DNA from: Terrabacter tumescens
Lineage (GTDB): Bacteria; Actinomycetota; Actinomycetes; Actinomycetales; Dermatophilaceae
DNA length: 64,000 nt
Reading direction: 5' to 3'
NCBI RefSeq assembly: GCF_014646815.1
Contig: NZ_BMNZ01000009.1
Location: 1 to 64,000, forward strand
Both the position numbers and the translations under genes were made by a program. Positions 1 to 8,926 of this stretch are shown one piece after another. How positions within the stretch are numbered: position 1 is the first letter of the stretch; each line of letters begins with the position of its first letter. Below the pieces are notes generated by a model. The model made no database searches. It was given only the letters and a program-made list of their open reading frames with translations, and had not been told where the DNA came from.

Positions 1-69
1 GCCACCCTCGGCTTCCACACCCCCGCCCATAAACTCAACGAACTACTCACCGTTGCGCACACGCCCTGA
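1..69 (+). CDS. IS30-family transposase, C-terminal end (partial)
   Basis: The first 22 codons of the window read in frame to a TGA at 67-69 and end in a peptide (TLGFHTPAHKLNELL) typical of the C-terminus of IS30-family DDE transposases. The rest of the gene lies left of the window. Codons ending in A (GAA, CTA, AAA) are more frequent than in neighbouring genes, as expected for an insertion sequence. The right terminal inverted repeat should lie within the next ~60 bases but cannot be identified without the left end. Family assignment rests on a short peptide. Confidence 0.6.
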   Translation, partial: ATLGFHTPAHKLNELLTVAHTP

Positions 70-143
70 AACCGCCCGTGGCACGTGGGGCGGGGCGCTC
101 ACTCGACAGAGGTGAAGCGGGGCGGGGAGGCCACTCGACGGGG

Positions 144-1391
144 TCAGGTCGTGGGGTTGTGGACGGTGTCGTTGGGGGTGTCGGCGTCGGTGGGCTCGGG
201 GTGGGCCGACTCGCGGACGGCGGGAAGGGCCACGAGAGCGACGACCGCCATGGCTCCGACGACGAGGAGCGAGTGCAGCACCCCGACGTGGTCGCCGAGG
301 AAGCCGAGCAGGGGCGGGCCGGCGAGGAACGCCGTGTAGCCGATCGTCGAGACGACGCTCATCCGGGCCGCGGCGCGCTTCGGGTCGTCGGCGGCGGCGC
401 TCATGCCGACCGGGAAGCCGAGGCTTGCCCCGATGCCCCAGATCGCCGCACCGACGAAGGCAAGCACGGGTCCGCCGAAGACGACGAGCAGGCAGCCGAC
501 GACGGCCGAGACGAACAGGACGCGCAGCACGGGGATGCGGCCACGCTGGTCGAGGACGCGCGTGCCGAGCAGGCGACCGGCGGTCATGGCCGTGAGGAAG
601 ACGGCGAAGCCGACGACGCCGACCCAGCGCTCGAGGCCGTAGCCGTCCGACAGCGCGACGGCGACCCAGTCGTTGGCCGTGCCCTCGGTGAAGGCGGCGG
701 CCAGCACGACGACGCCGATGAGTAGGGTGCGCGGCTCGCGCCAGGCCGCTCCGATGCCGGCCTCGGAGCGCACCTCGGCGCCGCTCTCGTCGGTCTCGAC
801 CGACCGGGGCAGGAACGCACGCAGGAACCACGGGGTCACGAGCAGGAGCAGCACGACGACGCCGATGAGGTGCGCGACGACGGGCACGTGCAGGAACGAC
901 AGCCCCGCCCCGATGAGGGCGCTGACGACCGTGCCCCCGCTGAAGGCGGCATGGAAGTGCGGCATGATCGCGCGGCCGAGGAAGCGCTCGACCTCGGCGC
1001 CCTCGAGGTTCATCGCCACGTCGAAGACGCCCGTGCCGATGCCGACGAGCAGCAGACCGCCCATGACGACGGCCCGGTTGCCGGCGACGTCGACGCCAAT
1101 GCCCACGCCGACGAGGCCGAGGCTCTGGATGACCGCAGCTCCGAGGAGGGTGCGGGCCGCGCCGAGGTGGTGGACGATCCAGCCCGAGAGCGGCAGGCCG
1201 ATGACGGAGCCGAGCGAGGCCGCGAGCAGGGTGAGGCCGAGGGCCCCGGCCGACAGCCCGAGCGCGTGCTTGATGTCGGGGACGCGCGAGGCGAACGCCG
1301 CGAAGGCGGCCCCGTTGACCGCGAAAGCCACGAAGACGGCGGTGCGGGCCGCGCGGACGGTGGTGGCCGGCGGTGCGCTGGCGACGGACAT
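144..1391 (-). CDS. MFS transporter, YbjJ-like
   Basis: A 415-residue integral membrane protein with about 12 hydrophobic segments and the usual length of a major facilitator. The N-terminal part (FAVNGAAFAAFASRVPDIK) resembles the FucP/YbjJ-type branch of inner-membrane MFS proteins; the substrate is not evident. The ATG at 1391 is followed directly by the first membrane segment after about 15 residues. The gene diverges from a LacI-type regulator starting at 1548, and the two palindromic sites between them make control by that regulator likely. A long open frame overlaps it in another minus-strand frame, but only this frame encodes hydrophobic helices. Confidence 0.85.
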   Translation of the reverse strand: MSVASAPPATTVRAARTAVFVAFAVNGAAFAAFASRVPDIKHALGLSAGALGLTLLAASLGSVIGLPLSGWIVHHLGAARTLLGAAVIQSLGLVGVGIGVDVAGNRAVVMGGLLLVGIGTGVFDVAMNLEGAEVERFLGRAIMPHFHAAFSGGTVVSALIGAGLSFLHVPVVAHLIGVVVLLLLVTPWFLRAFLPRSVETDESGAEVRSEAGIGAAWREPRTLLIGVVVLAAAFTEGTANDWVAVALSDGYGLERWVGVVGFAVFLTAMTAGRLLGTRVLDQRGRIPVLRVLFVSAVVGCLLVVFGGPVLAFVGAAIWGIGASLGFPVGMSAAADDPKRAAARMSVVSTIGYTAFLAGPPLLGFLGDHVGVLHSLLVVGAMAVVALVALPAVRESAHPEPTDADTPNDTVHNPTT

Positions 1392-1505
1392 GACTCAAGC
1401 CTCTCAGGGGCGACGGCCGGGAGGGCAGGGTCGGCGGCACGCGGGTGGTGCGGCCGAGGCTCCGCAACGACGGTCGGATGGATCGATGATGGTTCCCACG
1501 TCGCT

Positions 1506-1534
1506 TCGAATCGATTCGACTCGAAACGTTTCGA
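1506..1534. promoter_or_regulatory. Two tandem LacI-type operators
   Basis: Two perfect 14-bp palindromes, TCGAATCGATTCGA (1506-1519) and TCGAAACGTTTCGA (1521-1534), lie one base apart just upstream of the LacI-family start and about 115 bases upstream of the divergent MFS start. Palindromes with a central CG are the known operator form of LacI-family repressors. The position implies autoregulation and control of the transporter. Confidence 0.7.
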
Positions 1535-1547
1535 TAGCATGCCTCCC

Positions 1548-2621
1548 ATGGTTGCCCGAGGTCAAGCCCGTCCGACGCTCCGCGACGTCGCCGAGCGCGC
1601 CGGCGTCTCGGTGTCGACCGCCTCCCTCGTCTTCAGCGGCAAGGGGCCCGTCGCCGAGGCCACCGGCGAGCGGGTCAGGGCGGCCGCCGGCGAGCTCGGG
1701 TTCACCGGACCCAACCCCCTCGCCTCCTCGCTGCGTCAAGGACGCTCGGGAGCCATCGGCGTCCTCGTCGAGGGTCGCCTGCGCATGGCCTTCCGCGACC
1801 CCTTCGCCATCGCGGTGCTCGACGGCCTGGCCGAGGTGCTCGAGACGGTCCCGACCGGCATGCTTCTCATCGGGCAGCCCAGCGGCGCAGGCGATTCCGT
1901 CGTGCCCCAGCTCGCACCGCTCGCCCTCGACGCCGTCGTCTTCTCCCTCTGCGGACCGGGAGAGAACCCCGCCGTCGAGCACCTCGCAGCCCGCGGCATC
2001 CCGATGTTCAGCACCGGCGTGCCGAGCGACCGTCGCATCACCCAGGTCCGCGTCGACGAGCGAGCAGCAGGAGCCGCGATCGCCGAGCACGTGCGCTCGC
2101 TCGGGCACCGACACGTGGCACACGTCGCCATGCCGATGCTGCCGACGAGCGTGGCCGGCCCGGTGCCGGGCGACGAGGTGGACCCGCGCGAGGCGCACGC
2201 GCCCAGCGTCGGCCGGCTGCTCGGCTTCCGCGACGTGTTCGGACCGGACGCCCCGGCCGTCCAGACGGGCGACGGGTCCTCGTTCGAGGGCGGCACCATC
2301 GCCGGCCGCGCGCTGCTCGACGTGCCCGAGGACGAGCGCCCCACCGCGATCGTCGCCCAGTCCGATGTCATCGCCGCCGGCGTCATCACCGCCGCGGAGG
2401 AGCTCGGCCTGCGCGTGCCCGACGACCTCAGCGTCACCGGCTTCGACGGCGTCGACCTGCCGTGGCTCCCCCACCGGCTGACGACGATGGACCAGCACGG
2501 CCGCGAGAAGGGCCGCATCCTCGGCACGCTCGTGCGCAAGCGCCTCGACGGCACGAAGCCACGCAGCGTCACCCAGCCCGTGGAGCTCCGGATCGGCACG
2601 ACCACGGCCCCGCCGTCCTGA
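1548..2621 (+). CDS. LacI-family transcriptional regulator
   Basis: A 357-residue regulator. Residues about 9-55 form the LacI helix-turn-helix and hinge (TLRDVAERAGVSVSTASLVFSG), followed by a periplasmic-binding-protein-like effector domain ending in the conserved segment with SVTGFDGVDLPWLPHRLTTMDQ. An in-frame ATG at 1539 is an alternative start; neither has a convincing Shine-Dalgarno, so a leaderless message is possible. It is divergent from the MFS gene and probably represses it through the palindromes immediately upstream. The effector is unknown. Confidence 0.9.
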   Translation: MVARGQARPTLRDVAERAGVSVSTASLVFSGKGPVAEATGERVRAAAGELGFTGPNPLASSLRQGRSGAIGVLVEGRLRMAFRDPFAIAVLDGLAEVLETVPTGMLLIGQPSGAGDSVVPQLAPLALDAVVFSLCGPGENPAVEHLAARGIPMFSTGVPSDRRITQVRVDERAAGAAIAEHVRSLGHRHVAHVAMPMLPTSVAGPVPGDEVDPREAHAPSVGRLLGFRDVFGPDAPAVQTGDGSSFEGGTIAGRALLDVPEDERPTAIVAQSDVIAAGVITAAEELGLRVPDDLSVTGFDGVDLPWLPHRLTTMDQHGREKGRILGTLVRKRLDGTKPRSVTQPVELRIGTTTAPPS

Positions 2622-2710
2622 AGCACCCGCCCTGACGCACCCGCCCTGACGCGACCACCCCGATACGCCAACCCAGGCACCGACGCACCGCGCCGGCCGG
2701 GGAAAGGGGA

Positions 2711-2794
2711 CACCCCGCGTACCTGGAAGAGCTCTCCTACCCTTGCTGCATTCCTGCCCTGGGGGAGTTCGGAGAGGTACCACCACGCGGGGTG
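2711..2794 (-). ncRNA. ffs: Signal recognition particle RNA, small bacterial type
   Basis: Read on the minus strand, the ends CACCCCGCGTGG and CACGCGGGGTG pair, and the apex carries the conserved SRP54-binding hairpin (CCCAGGGCAGGAATGCAGCA, with the GGAA-type loop and the AGCAAGGG side). Length (about 84 nt) fits the small 4.5S-like SRP RNA of Gram-positive actinobacteria. It works with Ffh and FtsY in co-translational membrane targeting. Ends are set from the terminal stem and are uncertain by a few bases. Confidence 0.9.
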
Positions 2795-2823
2795 CCGACG
2801 GCAAGCATATGCCGCAGCCGACG

Positions 2824-4161
2824 TCAGCCGGAAATCGCCCCGTCCGTCGCCGCCGGAGCCGCCGGACCCGCCGCGACGGCCGCCTCGACCCCGCGGACCC
2901 CGTTGACGTGCGGCGGCAGCCGCCGCTCGACGACGAGCGCGATGACGGCGAGCACGGCGCACCCGACGACGAGGAAGCCGATGTAGACCAGGCCGAGGTC
3001 GCGGCCGACGAGGAAGCTCGCGACGACCGGCCCGACGACGAAGGCCACCGAGAACATCAGTGAGCTGAGTGCGTTGTAGCGGCCGCGCAGGTGGTCGGGC
3101 GCGAGGTCGTTGACCATGGCCGCGCTCGTCGGCTGGAGCATGGTCTCGCCGAGGCCGAAGACGCCGGCGCACGCGGCGAGCAGCACCGTCGCCGTCACGG
3201 TGGCGGGCACGAGCGAGGTCGCCCCGAGCAGGGACCAGGCGACCATCCAGGTCAGCGCCATGACGACGGCGACCCGGGTGCGGCGCCGGCCCTCGATGCG
3301 CTGGAGGACGAAGAGCTGCAGCACGACGATGACGACCGTGTTGGCCGCAAAGGCGTAGCCGAGCCCCTCGGTCGAGATCTGCCCCTCGGCCCGGGCGTAG
3401 GCCGGCATCCCGGCGTTGAGCTGCGGATAGCTGACGAGGGCGGCGACTGCGACGAGGAGCAGCAGCGCCCGCAGCCGCGGGTCGCGCAGCAGAGTCAGGT
3501 AGGACACCGATTCCGAGCCTGCGTCGACGGGCCGCTGCACCCGGTCGCGGGCATGACGCAGCGCGACGAGCAGGATGAACAGCCCCGGCACGTAGCTGAG
3601 GGCGTCGAGCAGGTAGACCGTCACGAAGGTGCCCGGCCGGCCGACGTCGACGAAGCGGCCACCGACGATGCCGCCGATGCCGATGCCGAGGTTGAGCAGC
3701 GTGAAGTTGAGGCCGAAGTAGCGTTGCCGCTGCTCGGTCGGGATGAGGTTGCCGATGAGGGCGCTCGATGCCGGCCAGACGATGCCGAAGCCGTAGCCCA
3801 TGAGCACGAGCGCCGCCGCGGCCTGCCCCGTCGTCGTCGCGAGCGCCAGCAGCACGTCGGCCACGGCCAGCGCGACGAGGCTGCTCGCGTAGACCCGACG
3901 CGGACCGATCCGGTCGATGAGCGCCCCGGCCGGCGTGACGAGCACGATCCCCACGCCCGCCTGCAGCGCGAGCAGCAGGCCCACCGTCTCGAGCGGGATG
4001 CCGCGCACCTCGTGGAGGTAGACGACCATGAACGGCAGGACGAGGCCAGTGCCGATCGACTGGAAGACGACGGTCGAGATCAGCAGCTTGCCCTCGCGCG
4101 GCAGGTCGTGCCAGAACGAGGACAGCCGCGGCCGTTCGGGCGCAGGGCTGGTCGAGCTCAC
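2824..4161 (-). CDS. MFS transporter
   Basis: A 445-residue major facilitator with about 12 membrane segments beginning near residue 22 (LLISTVVFQSIGTGLVLPFM). Residues PAGALIDRIGPRRVY form the cytoplasmic loop 2-3 signature. The GTG at 4161 is chosen because upstream codons have non-coding composition and extend through the divergent gene; a longer open frame to 4740 exists but is a shadow. Substrate unknown; related proteins are often drug or small-molecule exporters. It ends about 30 bases from the SRP RNA, transcribed in the same direction. Confidence 0.85.
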   Translation of the reverse strand: MSSTSPAPERPRLSSFWHDLPREGKLLISTVVFQSIGTGLVLPFMVVYLHEVRGIPLETVGLLLALQAGVGIVLVTPAGALIDRIGPRRVYASSLVALAVADVLLALATTTGQAAAALVLMGYGFGIVWPASSALIGNLIPTEQRQRYFGLNFTLLNLGIGIGGIVGGRFVDVGRPGTFVTVYLLDALSYVPGLFILLVALRHARDRVQRPVDAGSESVSYLTLLRDPRLRALLLLVAVAALVSYPQLNAGMPAYARAEGQISTEGLGYAFAANTVVIVVLQLFVLQRIEGRRRTRVAVVMALTWMVAWSLLGATSLVPATVTATVLLAACAGVFGLGETMLQPTSAAMVNDLAPDHLRGRYNALSSLMFSVAFVVGPVVASFLVGRDLGLVYIGFLVVGCAVLAVIALVVERRLPPHVNGVRGVEAAVAAGPAAPAATDGAISG

Positions 4162-4270
4162 CGGGGCAGTCTGCCGCGACCCACCGACAGTCACCGCACC
4201 CCCAAGGACCTTCGCCTCTGGCGGCGCCTCCCTGCCCCGGACGAGCGTGGAGGGACTGAAGGAGGTCGCC

Positions 4271-4753
4271 ATGTCGACCGTCGAACGACGCCACCACGCC
4301 CCAAGGCAGGCTCCCCGGCAACCCGGGCTTCGCACGGAGTCCAGAGCCGCCATCGGGCTCGGGATCGCCGGGTTCCTCGTGGCCGGCGCCACGTTCGTCA
4401 CCCCGAAGGGAGAGGTGGCGGGCGCCTGCTGGACCGTCGGTTTCGCCCTCTTCTTCGGCGCGCTCGTCATGGCCGTCGTCGGCATCGTCCACGCGCGCGG
4501 CGACCGCCTCAGCGCGTTGCCGACGAGCGCCGCCGGCTGGGTGGCCCTGCTGTGCTTCATCGCCGGCGCCGCGCTCCTCTTCGGCCCCTTCGCCGAGTTC
4601 AGCCTCGCCCTCGCGCTCGTGTCGGCCGGCGCCGCGGTCCTCGGCGTCGGCGCCCTGCGCGAGCGCTCGCTGGCGGTGATCGCGCTGCCGCTGCTGGGCG
4701 GCACCTTCGTGCTGGCCTTCCTGCTCGGCGAGCTGCTCATCGGGCACGAGTGA
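4271..4753 (+). CDS. Small membrane protein, four predicted helices
   Basis: A 160-residue protein with a basic N-terminus (His/Arg/Gln-rich, about 25 residues) and four hydrophobic segments (about residues 30-47, 58-75, 92-110, 115-155). The ATG at 4271 has a strong ribosome site (AAGGAGG, seven bases upstream). Divergent from the MFS gene. No family recognised; general topology recalls HdeD/DUF308-like membrane proteins, but this is only a resemblance. Confidence 0.7.
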   Translation: MSTVERRHHAPRQAPRQPGLRTESRAAIGLGIAGFLVAGATFVTPKGEVAGACWTVGFALFFGALVMAVVGIVHARGDRLSALPTSAAGWVALLCFIAGAALLFGPFAEFSLALALVSAGAAVLGVGALRERSLAVIALPLLGGTFVLAFLLGELLIGHE

Positions 4754-4855
4754 CGAGCTCGCGTATGCCGTGAGCCCGCCTCTCGAGGACCAGCGCCGCC
4801 TGTCCCTTCCGCAGTCCACGACCCGCGGGCTCAGGACACTCCGGCCCGCGGGGAT

Positions 4856-4931
4856 GGGGGAACCGTCGGCGCGAGGCCGGTCGGGCCGCTCGTTCCTCGC
4901 GGCGGGCGGCCTCGCGCCTCCTCCCAAATCC
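4856..4931. other. tRNA-Ser-linked stem-loop element, copy 1
   Basis: On the plus strand the order is GGGGGAACCGTC, a 12-bp stem arm (4868-4879), an internal loop with a further CCGC/GCGG helix, the loop TCGTTCCTC (4890-4898), the second arm (4907-4918), and TCCTCCCAAATCC. The 12-bp helix pairs perfectly. Loop and right flank match the copies at 19921 and 53511, while the stem sequence differs. It lies 14 bases beyond the terminator of tRNA-Ser(GGA). No family recognised. Confidence 0.6.
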
Positions 4932-4944
4932 GGAGACTCCGTCA

Positions 4945-4991
4945 CATGACAGAGGCCCCGCCGCGCTGAGCGCGGCGGGGCCTCTGTCATG
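4945..4991 (-). terminator. Terminator hairpin of tRNA-Ser(GGA)
   Basis: A near-perfect inverted repeat with arms CATGACAGAGGCCCCGCCGC and its complement, loop of about five bases, adjoins the tRNA 3' end. There is no U tract, which is usual for strong stem terminators in this clade; it should stop transcription from either side. Confidence 0.75.
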
Positions 4992-5079
4992 TGGCGGAGG
5001 ATGGGGGATTTGAACCCCCGAGGGTTTTATCCCAACACGATTTCCAATCGTGCGCACTAGGCCACTATGCGAATCCTCC
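4992..5079 (-). tRNA. serT: tRNA-Ser(GGA)
   Basis: 88 nt including an encoded CCA. The acceptor GGAGGAT pairs with the 3' strand ATCCTCC, the anticodon loop is TTGGAAA (anticodon GGA, reading UCC/UCU), and the long variable arm marks class II serine tRNA. T-arm GGGGGTTCAAATCCCCC is intact. Confidence 0.97.
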
Positions 5080-5158
5080 GTCGCGCAGGTTACCCGAGGC
5101 GGAGCCCGCACAAGAAATCGGCGGGCGCCAGGACCCGTCATGCAGCACACTCGGGCGC

Positions 5159-6094
5159 ATGCCAGGCCCCGAGAAGGTCCCGCTCGACACCGACGTCGCC
5201 TGGATCCACGGCTCCCCGTCGCCGCGGCACCTCTCCGACCCGCCGCTCCAGGTCCACCACCTCGCGCCCGACACCGTCCTCGTCCGGCAGAGCAAGGACC
5301 TCACCTACGAGGCGCCGTTCATCCTGCTGCTCCTCGGCGAGGACCGCGCCCTGCTCCTCGACACCGGAGCCGTCGACGGCGCCGAGCTCCGGGCCACCGT
5401 CGACCGGCTCGTTGCAAACCACACGGCCACGCGGACGGGCGACACGGCATACGACCTCGTCGTCGCGCACACGCACGGTCACGGCGACCACGTCGCCGGT
5501 GACGCGGCCTTCGCCGACCGTCCGCACACGACGGTCGTCGGACGCGACCGCACCGACGTCGTCGCCCACTTCGGCTTCACGGACTGGCCGAGCGAGGTGG
5601 TGACGGTCGACCTCGGCGGCCGCTCGCTCGAGGTCTTCGGCATCCCCGGGCACCATGCCGCCTCGATCGCGGTGCACGACGAGCGGACGGGCCTGCTGCA
5701 CACCGGCGACACCGTCTATCCCGGCCGCATCTACGTCGAGGACCCCACCGCGCTGCTCGACACCCTCGACCGGCTCGTCGCCTTCGCCGAGCAGCGCGGC
5801 GTCGAGCACGTGCTCGGCTGCCACGTCGAGATGACCCGACGGCCGGGCCGCGACTACCCCCTCGGCTCGCGCTACCAGCCCGACGAGCCGTCGCCCTTCA
5901 TGACGGTGGACCGGCTGCGCGCGGCGCGCGACGCGTTCCGCACCGTCGCCGACCGCCCGGGCATCCACCGCTTCGACGACATCGTCTTCTGCGTCGGGAC
6001 GGGGCCGCGGGTACTCGTTCCGCTCCAGGCGCGGGCCCTCGTCGAGCAGGTGCGGTGGAGGCTGGGACTGCTCGCCCGACGTCCGAGCACCTGA
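5159..6094 (+). CDS. MBL-fold metallo-hydrolase
   Basis: A 311-residue soluble protein with the metallo-beta-lactamase-fold metal site: HTHGHGDH at residues 104-111, GIPGHH about residue 160, a further Asp in LLHTGDTVY and a C-terminal histidine (LGCHVEM). These are the residues that bind the two metal ions in glyoxalase II-like hydrolases. The substrate cannot be predicted. The start ATG at 5159 follows the tRNA-Ser promoter region; the next gene, argF, follows at 44 bases on the same strand and may be co-transcribed. Confidence 0.85.
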   Translation: MPGPEKVPLDTDVAWIHGSPSPRHLSDPPLQVHHLAPDTVLVRQSKDLTYEAPFILLLLGEDRALLLDTGAVDGAELRATVDRLVANHTATRTGDTAYDLVVAHTHGHGDHVAGDAAFADRPHTTVVGRDRTDVVAHFGFTDWPSEVVTVDLGGRSLEVFGIPGHHAASIAVHDERTGLLHTGDTVYPGRIYVEDPTALLDTLDRLVAFAEQRGVEHVLGCHVEMTRRPGRDYPLGSRYQPDEPSPFMTVDRLRAARDAFRTVADRPGIHRFDDIVFCVGTGPRVLVPLQARALVEQVRWRLGLLARRPST

Positions 6095-6137
6095 GACCGG
6101 ATTGCCGCGCTCGACCTCGCCTGAAACCATCACGTGC

Positions 6138-7151
6138 ATGTCGCTCGCCGCACTCCACCGCCGCAACCTCCTCAAGGAGATCGACCTGACGCCCGACGAG
6201 TTCCGGGCGCTGCTCGACCTCGCCGCCGAGCTCAAGGCCGCCAAGCGAGAGGGCCGCGAGGAGCGCCGCCTGGCCGGCAAGAACATCGCGCTGCTCTTCG
6301 CCAAGACCTCGACCCGCACGCGCTGCGCGTTCGAGGTGGCGGCGGCCGACCAGGGCGCGAGCACGACCTACCTCGACCCGGTCGGCTCGCAGATGGGCCA
6401 CAAGGAGTCGGCGAAGGACACCGCGCGCGTGCTCGGCCGCTTCTACGACGGGATCGAGTACCGCGGCGCCGGCCACGACGTCATCGAGACGCTCGGCGCC
6501 TTCGCCGGCGTGCCCGTCTGGAACGGCCTGACCGACGACTGGCACCCGACGCAGTCGCTGTGCGACGCCCTGACGATGCGCGAGCACGCGGGCAAGCCCG
6601 ACGAGCAGATCGCGTACGCCTACGTCGGCGACGCGCGCTTCAACATGGGCAACTCGCTGCTCGTCACCGGGGCCATCCTCGGCATGGACGTGCGCATCGT
6701 CGCCCCGCGGTCGCTCTGGCCGTCCGACGCCGTCATCGCCATCGCGCGGAGGTATGCCGCCGACACCGGTGCGCGCGTCACGCTCACCGAGGACGTGGCC
6801 GAGGGCGTGCGCGGTGTCGACTTCGTGCACACCGACGTCTGGGTGTCGATGGGTGAGGCCAAGGAGGTCTGGGCCGAGCGCATCGAGCTGCTGACGCCCT
6901 ACCAGGTCAACGCGGATCTCCTTGCGCTGACGGGCAATCCGCAGGTCAAGTTCATGCACTGCCTGCCCGCCTTCCACGACTTGGAGACCGCCGTCGGCAT
7001 GGAGGTGCACCAGCAGTTCGGGCTCAAGGAGCTCGAGGTCACCGACGACGTCTTCGAGTCCGAGGCCTCCGTCGTCTTCGACCAGGCCGAGAACCGGATG
7101 CACACCATCAAGGCCCTCATGGTCGCCACTCTGGTGCAGTTCGACGCCTGA
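6138..7151 (+). CDS. argF: Ornithine carbamoyltransferase
   Basis: A 337-residue enzyme that makes citrulline from ornithine and carbamoyl phosphate, or runs the reverse phosphorolysis in arginine catabolism. The carbamoyl-phosphate motif STRTR is at residues 58-62, HPTQ near 137, and the ornithine-binding HCLPAF near 273. Throughout, the sequence resembles the E. coli ArgF / Pseudomonas ArcB branch (for example [16 protein letters not shown] and YDGIEYRG) rather than the shorter actinobacterial biosynthetic ArgF. No other arg or arc gene is adjacent, so a catabolic or stand-alone role is possible. Start at ATG 6138 fits the family N-terminus. Confidence 0.93.
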   Translation: MSLAALHRRNLLKEIDLTPDEFRALLDLAAELKAAKREGREERRLAGKNIALLFAKTSTRTRCAFEVAAADQGASTTYLDPVGSQMGHKESAKDTARVLGRFYDGIEYRGAGHDVIETLGAFAGVPVWNGLTDDWHPTQSLCDALTMREHAGKPDEQIAYAYVGDARFNMGNSLLVTGAILGMDVRIVAPRSLWPSDAVIAIARRYAADTGARVTLTEDVAEGVRGVDFVHTDVWVSMGEAKEVWAERIELLTPYQVNADLLALTGNPQVKFMHCLPAFHDLETAVGMEVHQQFGLKELEVTDDVFESEASVVFDQAENRMHTIKALMVATLVQFDA

Positions 7152-7205
7152 CGTTCACCCGTTGGTGGTGGCGGCGGCCGCCCACCATGGGGCATAACGG
7201 CAGTC

Positions 7206-8240
7206 ATGCACCTTTCGCGCACCCCCGCCCTCGCGGCCGTCGCCGCCTCGCTCGTCGTCCTCTCCGCCGCAGCGGCCACGGCATCGGCCGCCGACGCCCC
7301 CGGCCAGCAGAAGGACGGGCACTACCAGTTCGCCGTCATCGGCGACGTGCCCTACGGCGACGCCCAGGTCGCGGCCTTCCCGAAGTGGGTCGACCAGATC
7401 AACGCGACGCCGAACCTGTCGTTCACCATCCACGTCGGCGACATCAAGAACGGCTCGTCGACATGCACCAACGAGTACTTCTCGATGATCCGCACCCAGT
7501 TCGACCGCTTCACCATGCCGCTCGTCTACACCCCCGGCGACAACGAGTGGACCGACTGCCACCGCACCAACAACGGCACCTACGACCCGCTCGAGCGCCT
7601 CGCCGCCATCCGGTCGACGTTCTTCCCCCAGCCCGGCCACACGCTCGGCGCCGACATGACAGTGGCGTCGCAGGCGGCGGCCGGCTTCCCCGAGAACGTC
7701 TCGTTCCGCCGGCAGGGCATCGACATCGCGACCCTCCATGTCGTCGGCAGCAACAGCGGGCTGCTCCCCTGGCCCGAGCTGGGCCACCCCACGCCGACTC
7801 CCGAGCAGCTCGCCGAGGAGAAGGTGCGCATGGACAGTGCTGTGGCACAGGTGCGCTCGGCGTTCGCCGACGCCCGGCAGCGTCATGACCGGGCCGTGGC
7901 CCTCTTCCTCCAGGCCGACATGTTCGACCCGACGTATGCCGTGACGTGGGCCGACAACTCGGCCTTCCAGCCGCTCGTGCGCGAGCTCGTCGCGCAGTCG
8001 AAGGCGTTCGACGGAGAGGTCTACCTCTTCAACGGTGACAGCCACGTCTACAACTCGGACCGGCCGCTCGCCGCCGGGTCGACGTGGCTCGACTTCTACG
8101 GCGTGCAGGGCTCGGCCGACAACCTGACCCGCGTCACGGTCGACGGATCGAGCAACAACAAGGACTTCCTCGAGGTCAGGGTCAACCGGCCCGGCGCCGA
8201 GCACGTGCTCTCGTGGGAGCGCGTCCCCTACGCCTCCTGA
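7206..8240 (+). CDS. Secreted metallophosphoesterase-like protein
   Basis: A 344-residue exported protein. Residues 1-29 are a Sec signal peptide (basic start, Ala-rich core, cleavage near ATASAADA). The mature part starts with a calcineurin-like fold: GDVPYGDAQ (first Asp metal ligand), HVGDIKNG (second block), TPGDNEW (GDNE/H block) and a late NGDSHVYN. These are the spaced metal-binding blocks of metallophosphoesterases. Substrate unknown; it would act outside the membrane. It ends at a hairpin shared with the convergent LytR_C gene. Confidence 0.8.
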   Translation: MHLSRTPALAAVAASLVVLSAAAATASAADAPGQQKDGHYQFAVIGDVPYGDAQVAAFPKWVDQINATPNLSFTIHVGDIKNGSSTCTNEYFSMIRTQFDRFTMPLVYTPGDNEWTDCHRTNNGTYDPLERLAAIRSTFFPQPGHTLGADMTVASQAAAGFPENVSFRRQGIDIATLHVVGSNSGLLPWPELGHPTPTPEQLAEEKVRMDSAVAQVRSAFADARQRHDRAVALFLQADMFDPTYAVTWADNSAFQPLVRELVAQSKAFDGEVYLFNGDSHVYNSDRPLAAGSTWLDFYGVQGSADNLTRVTVDGSSNNKDFLEVRVNRPGAEHVLSWERVPYAS

Positions 8241-8257
8241 CGTCCAGCCGCCGGTTC

Positions 8258-8296
8258 GAGGTGGACGCGCCGTGGATTCCGCGGCGCGTTCACCTC
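8258..8296. terminator. Bidirectional terminator hairpin
   Basis: Arms GAGGTGGACGCGCCG (8258-8272) and CGGCGCGTTCACCTC (8282-8296) pair over 15 bp with one G-U, loop nine bases, between two convergent genes. Confidence 0.7.
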
Positions 8297-8344
8297 AACG
8301 GGGCGGGGCCGACCGAGGCCGAGACCGCCGACTCGGACGAGGTC

Positions 8345-8881
8345 TCAGCTGCCGACCGTGATCGTCGGGCACTGGCGCAGGGTCTGCGTCGGCGTCGGCA
8401 CGGCCGGCACCTTGCCGAAGCTCTTCCAGCCGTTGCCCACGACGAGGTCGACGGTGTCGCCCTTGCGCTTGTCGTTGACGAGGACGGCCTGCGGCACGTG
8501 GCTCTTGACGAGCTGGGCCGAGTCGGCGCCCTCGGGTCCGAAGCGCACCTGGGCGACCTGCTTGATCGTCGCCTTCTTCGGGTCGTTGCCGATGGCCTTG
8601 ACCTTGAAGCCGCGATCCGTCGCGGTCTTGGCGACCGCGGCGGCCAGCCCCTTGCGCGAGGTGGCGTTGTAGACGTTGAGGCTCACGTCCTCGGGGCTGA
8701 GCGGCGCGGCCGGGACCTCGGTCGTGCAGGGTCCCGGCGTCGGCGTCGTGTCACGGAAGTAGGTGGACGCGTAGTAGAACGCGCCGGCCAGGCTGAGCAG
8801 GACCACCGCGATGACGATCGTCGACCGGCGCTGGCGCCGCACCCGGTAGGTGCGGTCGTCCTCGTCCACGACCTCCGACAT
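8345..8881 (-). CDS. LytR_C-domain membrane-anchored protein
   Basis: A 178-residue protein with a basic cytoplasmic N-terminus (residues 1-20), one membrane segment (about 21-40, STIVIAVVLLSLAGAFYYAS) and an extracytoplasmic LytR C-terminal domain (VSLNVYNATSRKGLAAAVAKTATDRGF to about residue 160). This domain is found downstream of LCP ligases and alone; its role in the envelope is not established. It follows the VapB-like gene by 45 bases on the same strand, a pairing I recognise as common in actinobacteria. Confidence 0.85.
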   Translation of the reverse strand: MSEVVDEDDRTYRVRRQRRSTIVIAVVLLSLAGAFYYASTYFRDTTPTPGPCTTEVPAAPLSPEDVSLNVYNATSRKGLAAAVAKTATDRGFKVKAIGNDPKKATIKQVAQVRFGPEGADSAQLVKSHVPQAVLVNDKRKGDTVDLVVGNGWKSFGKVPAVPTPTQTLRQCPTITVGS

Positions 8882-8926
8882 CCACGCTCCTTCGTCCGTC
8901 GCCCCCGATGGTCGGGCGGCCTCGTG

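Noticed and set aside
43-1467. 474-residue minus-strand open frame overlapping the first MFS gene
   Set aside because: Arg/Pro/Gly-rich shadow; the MFS frame at 144-1391 encodes membrane helices and ends correctly.
3091-4773. 560-residue plus-strand frame opposite the second MFS gene
   Set aside because: Asp/Arg/His-rich composition typical of an antisense shadow; no ribosome site or domain.
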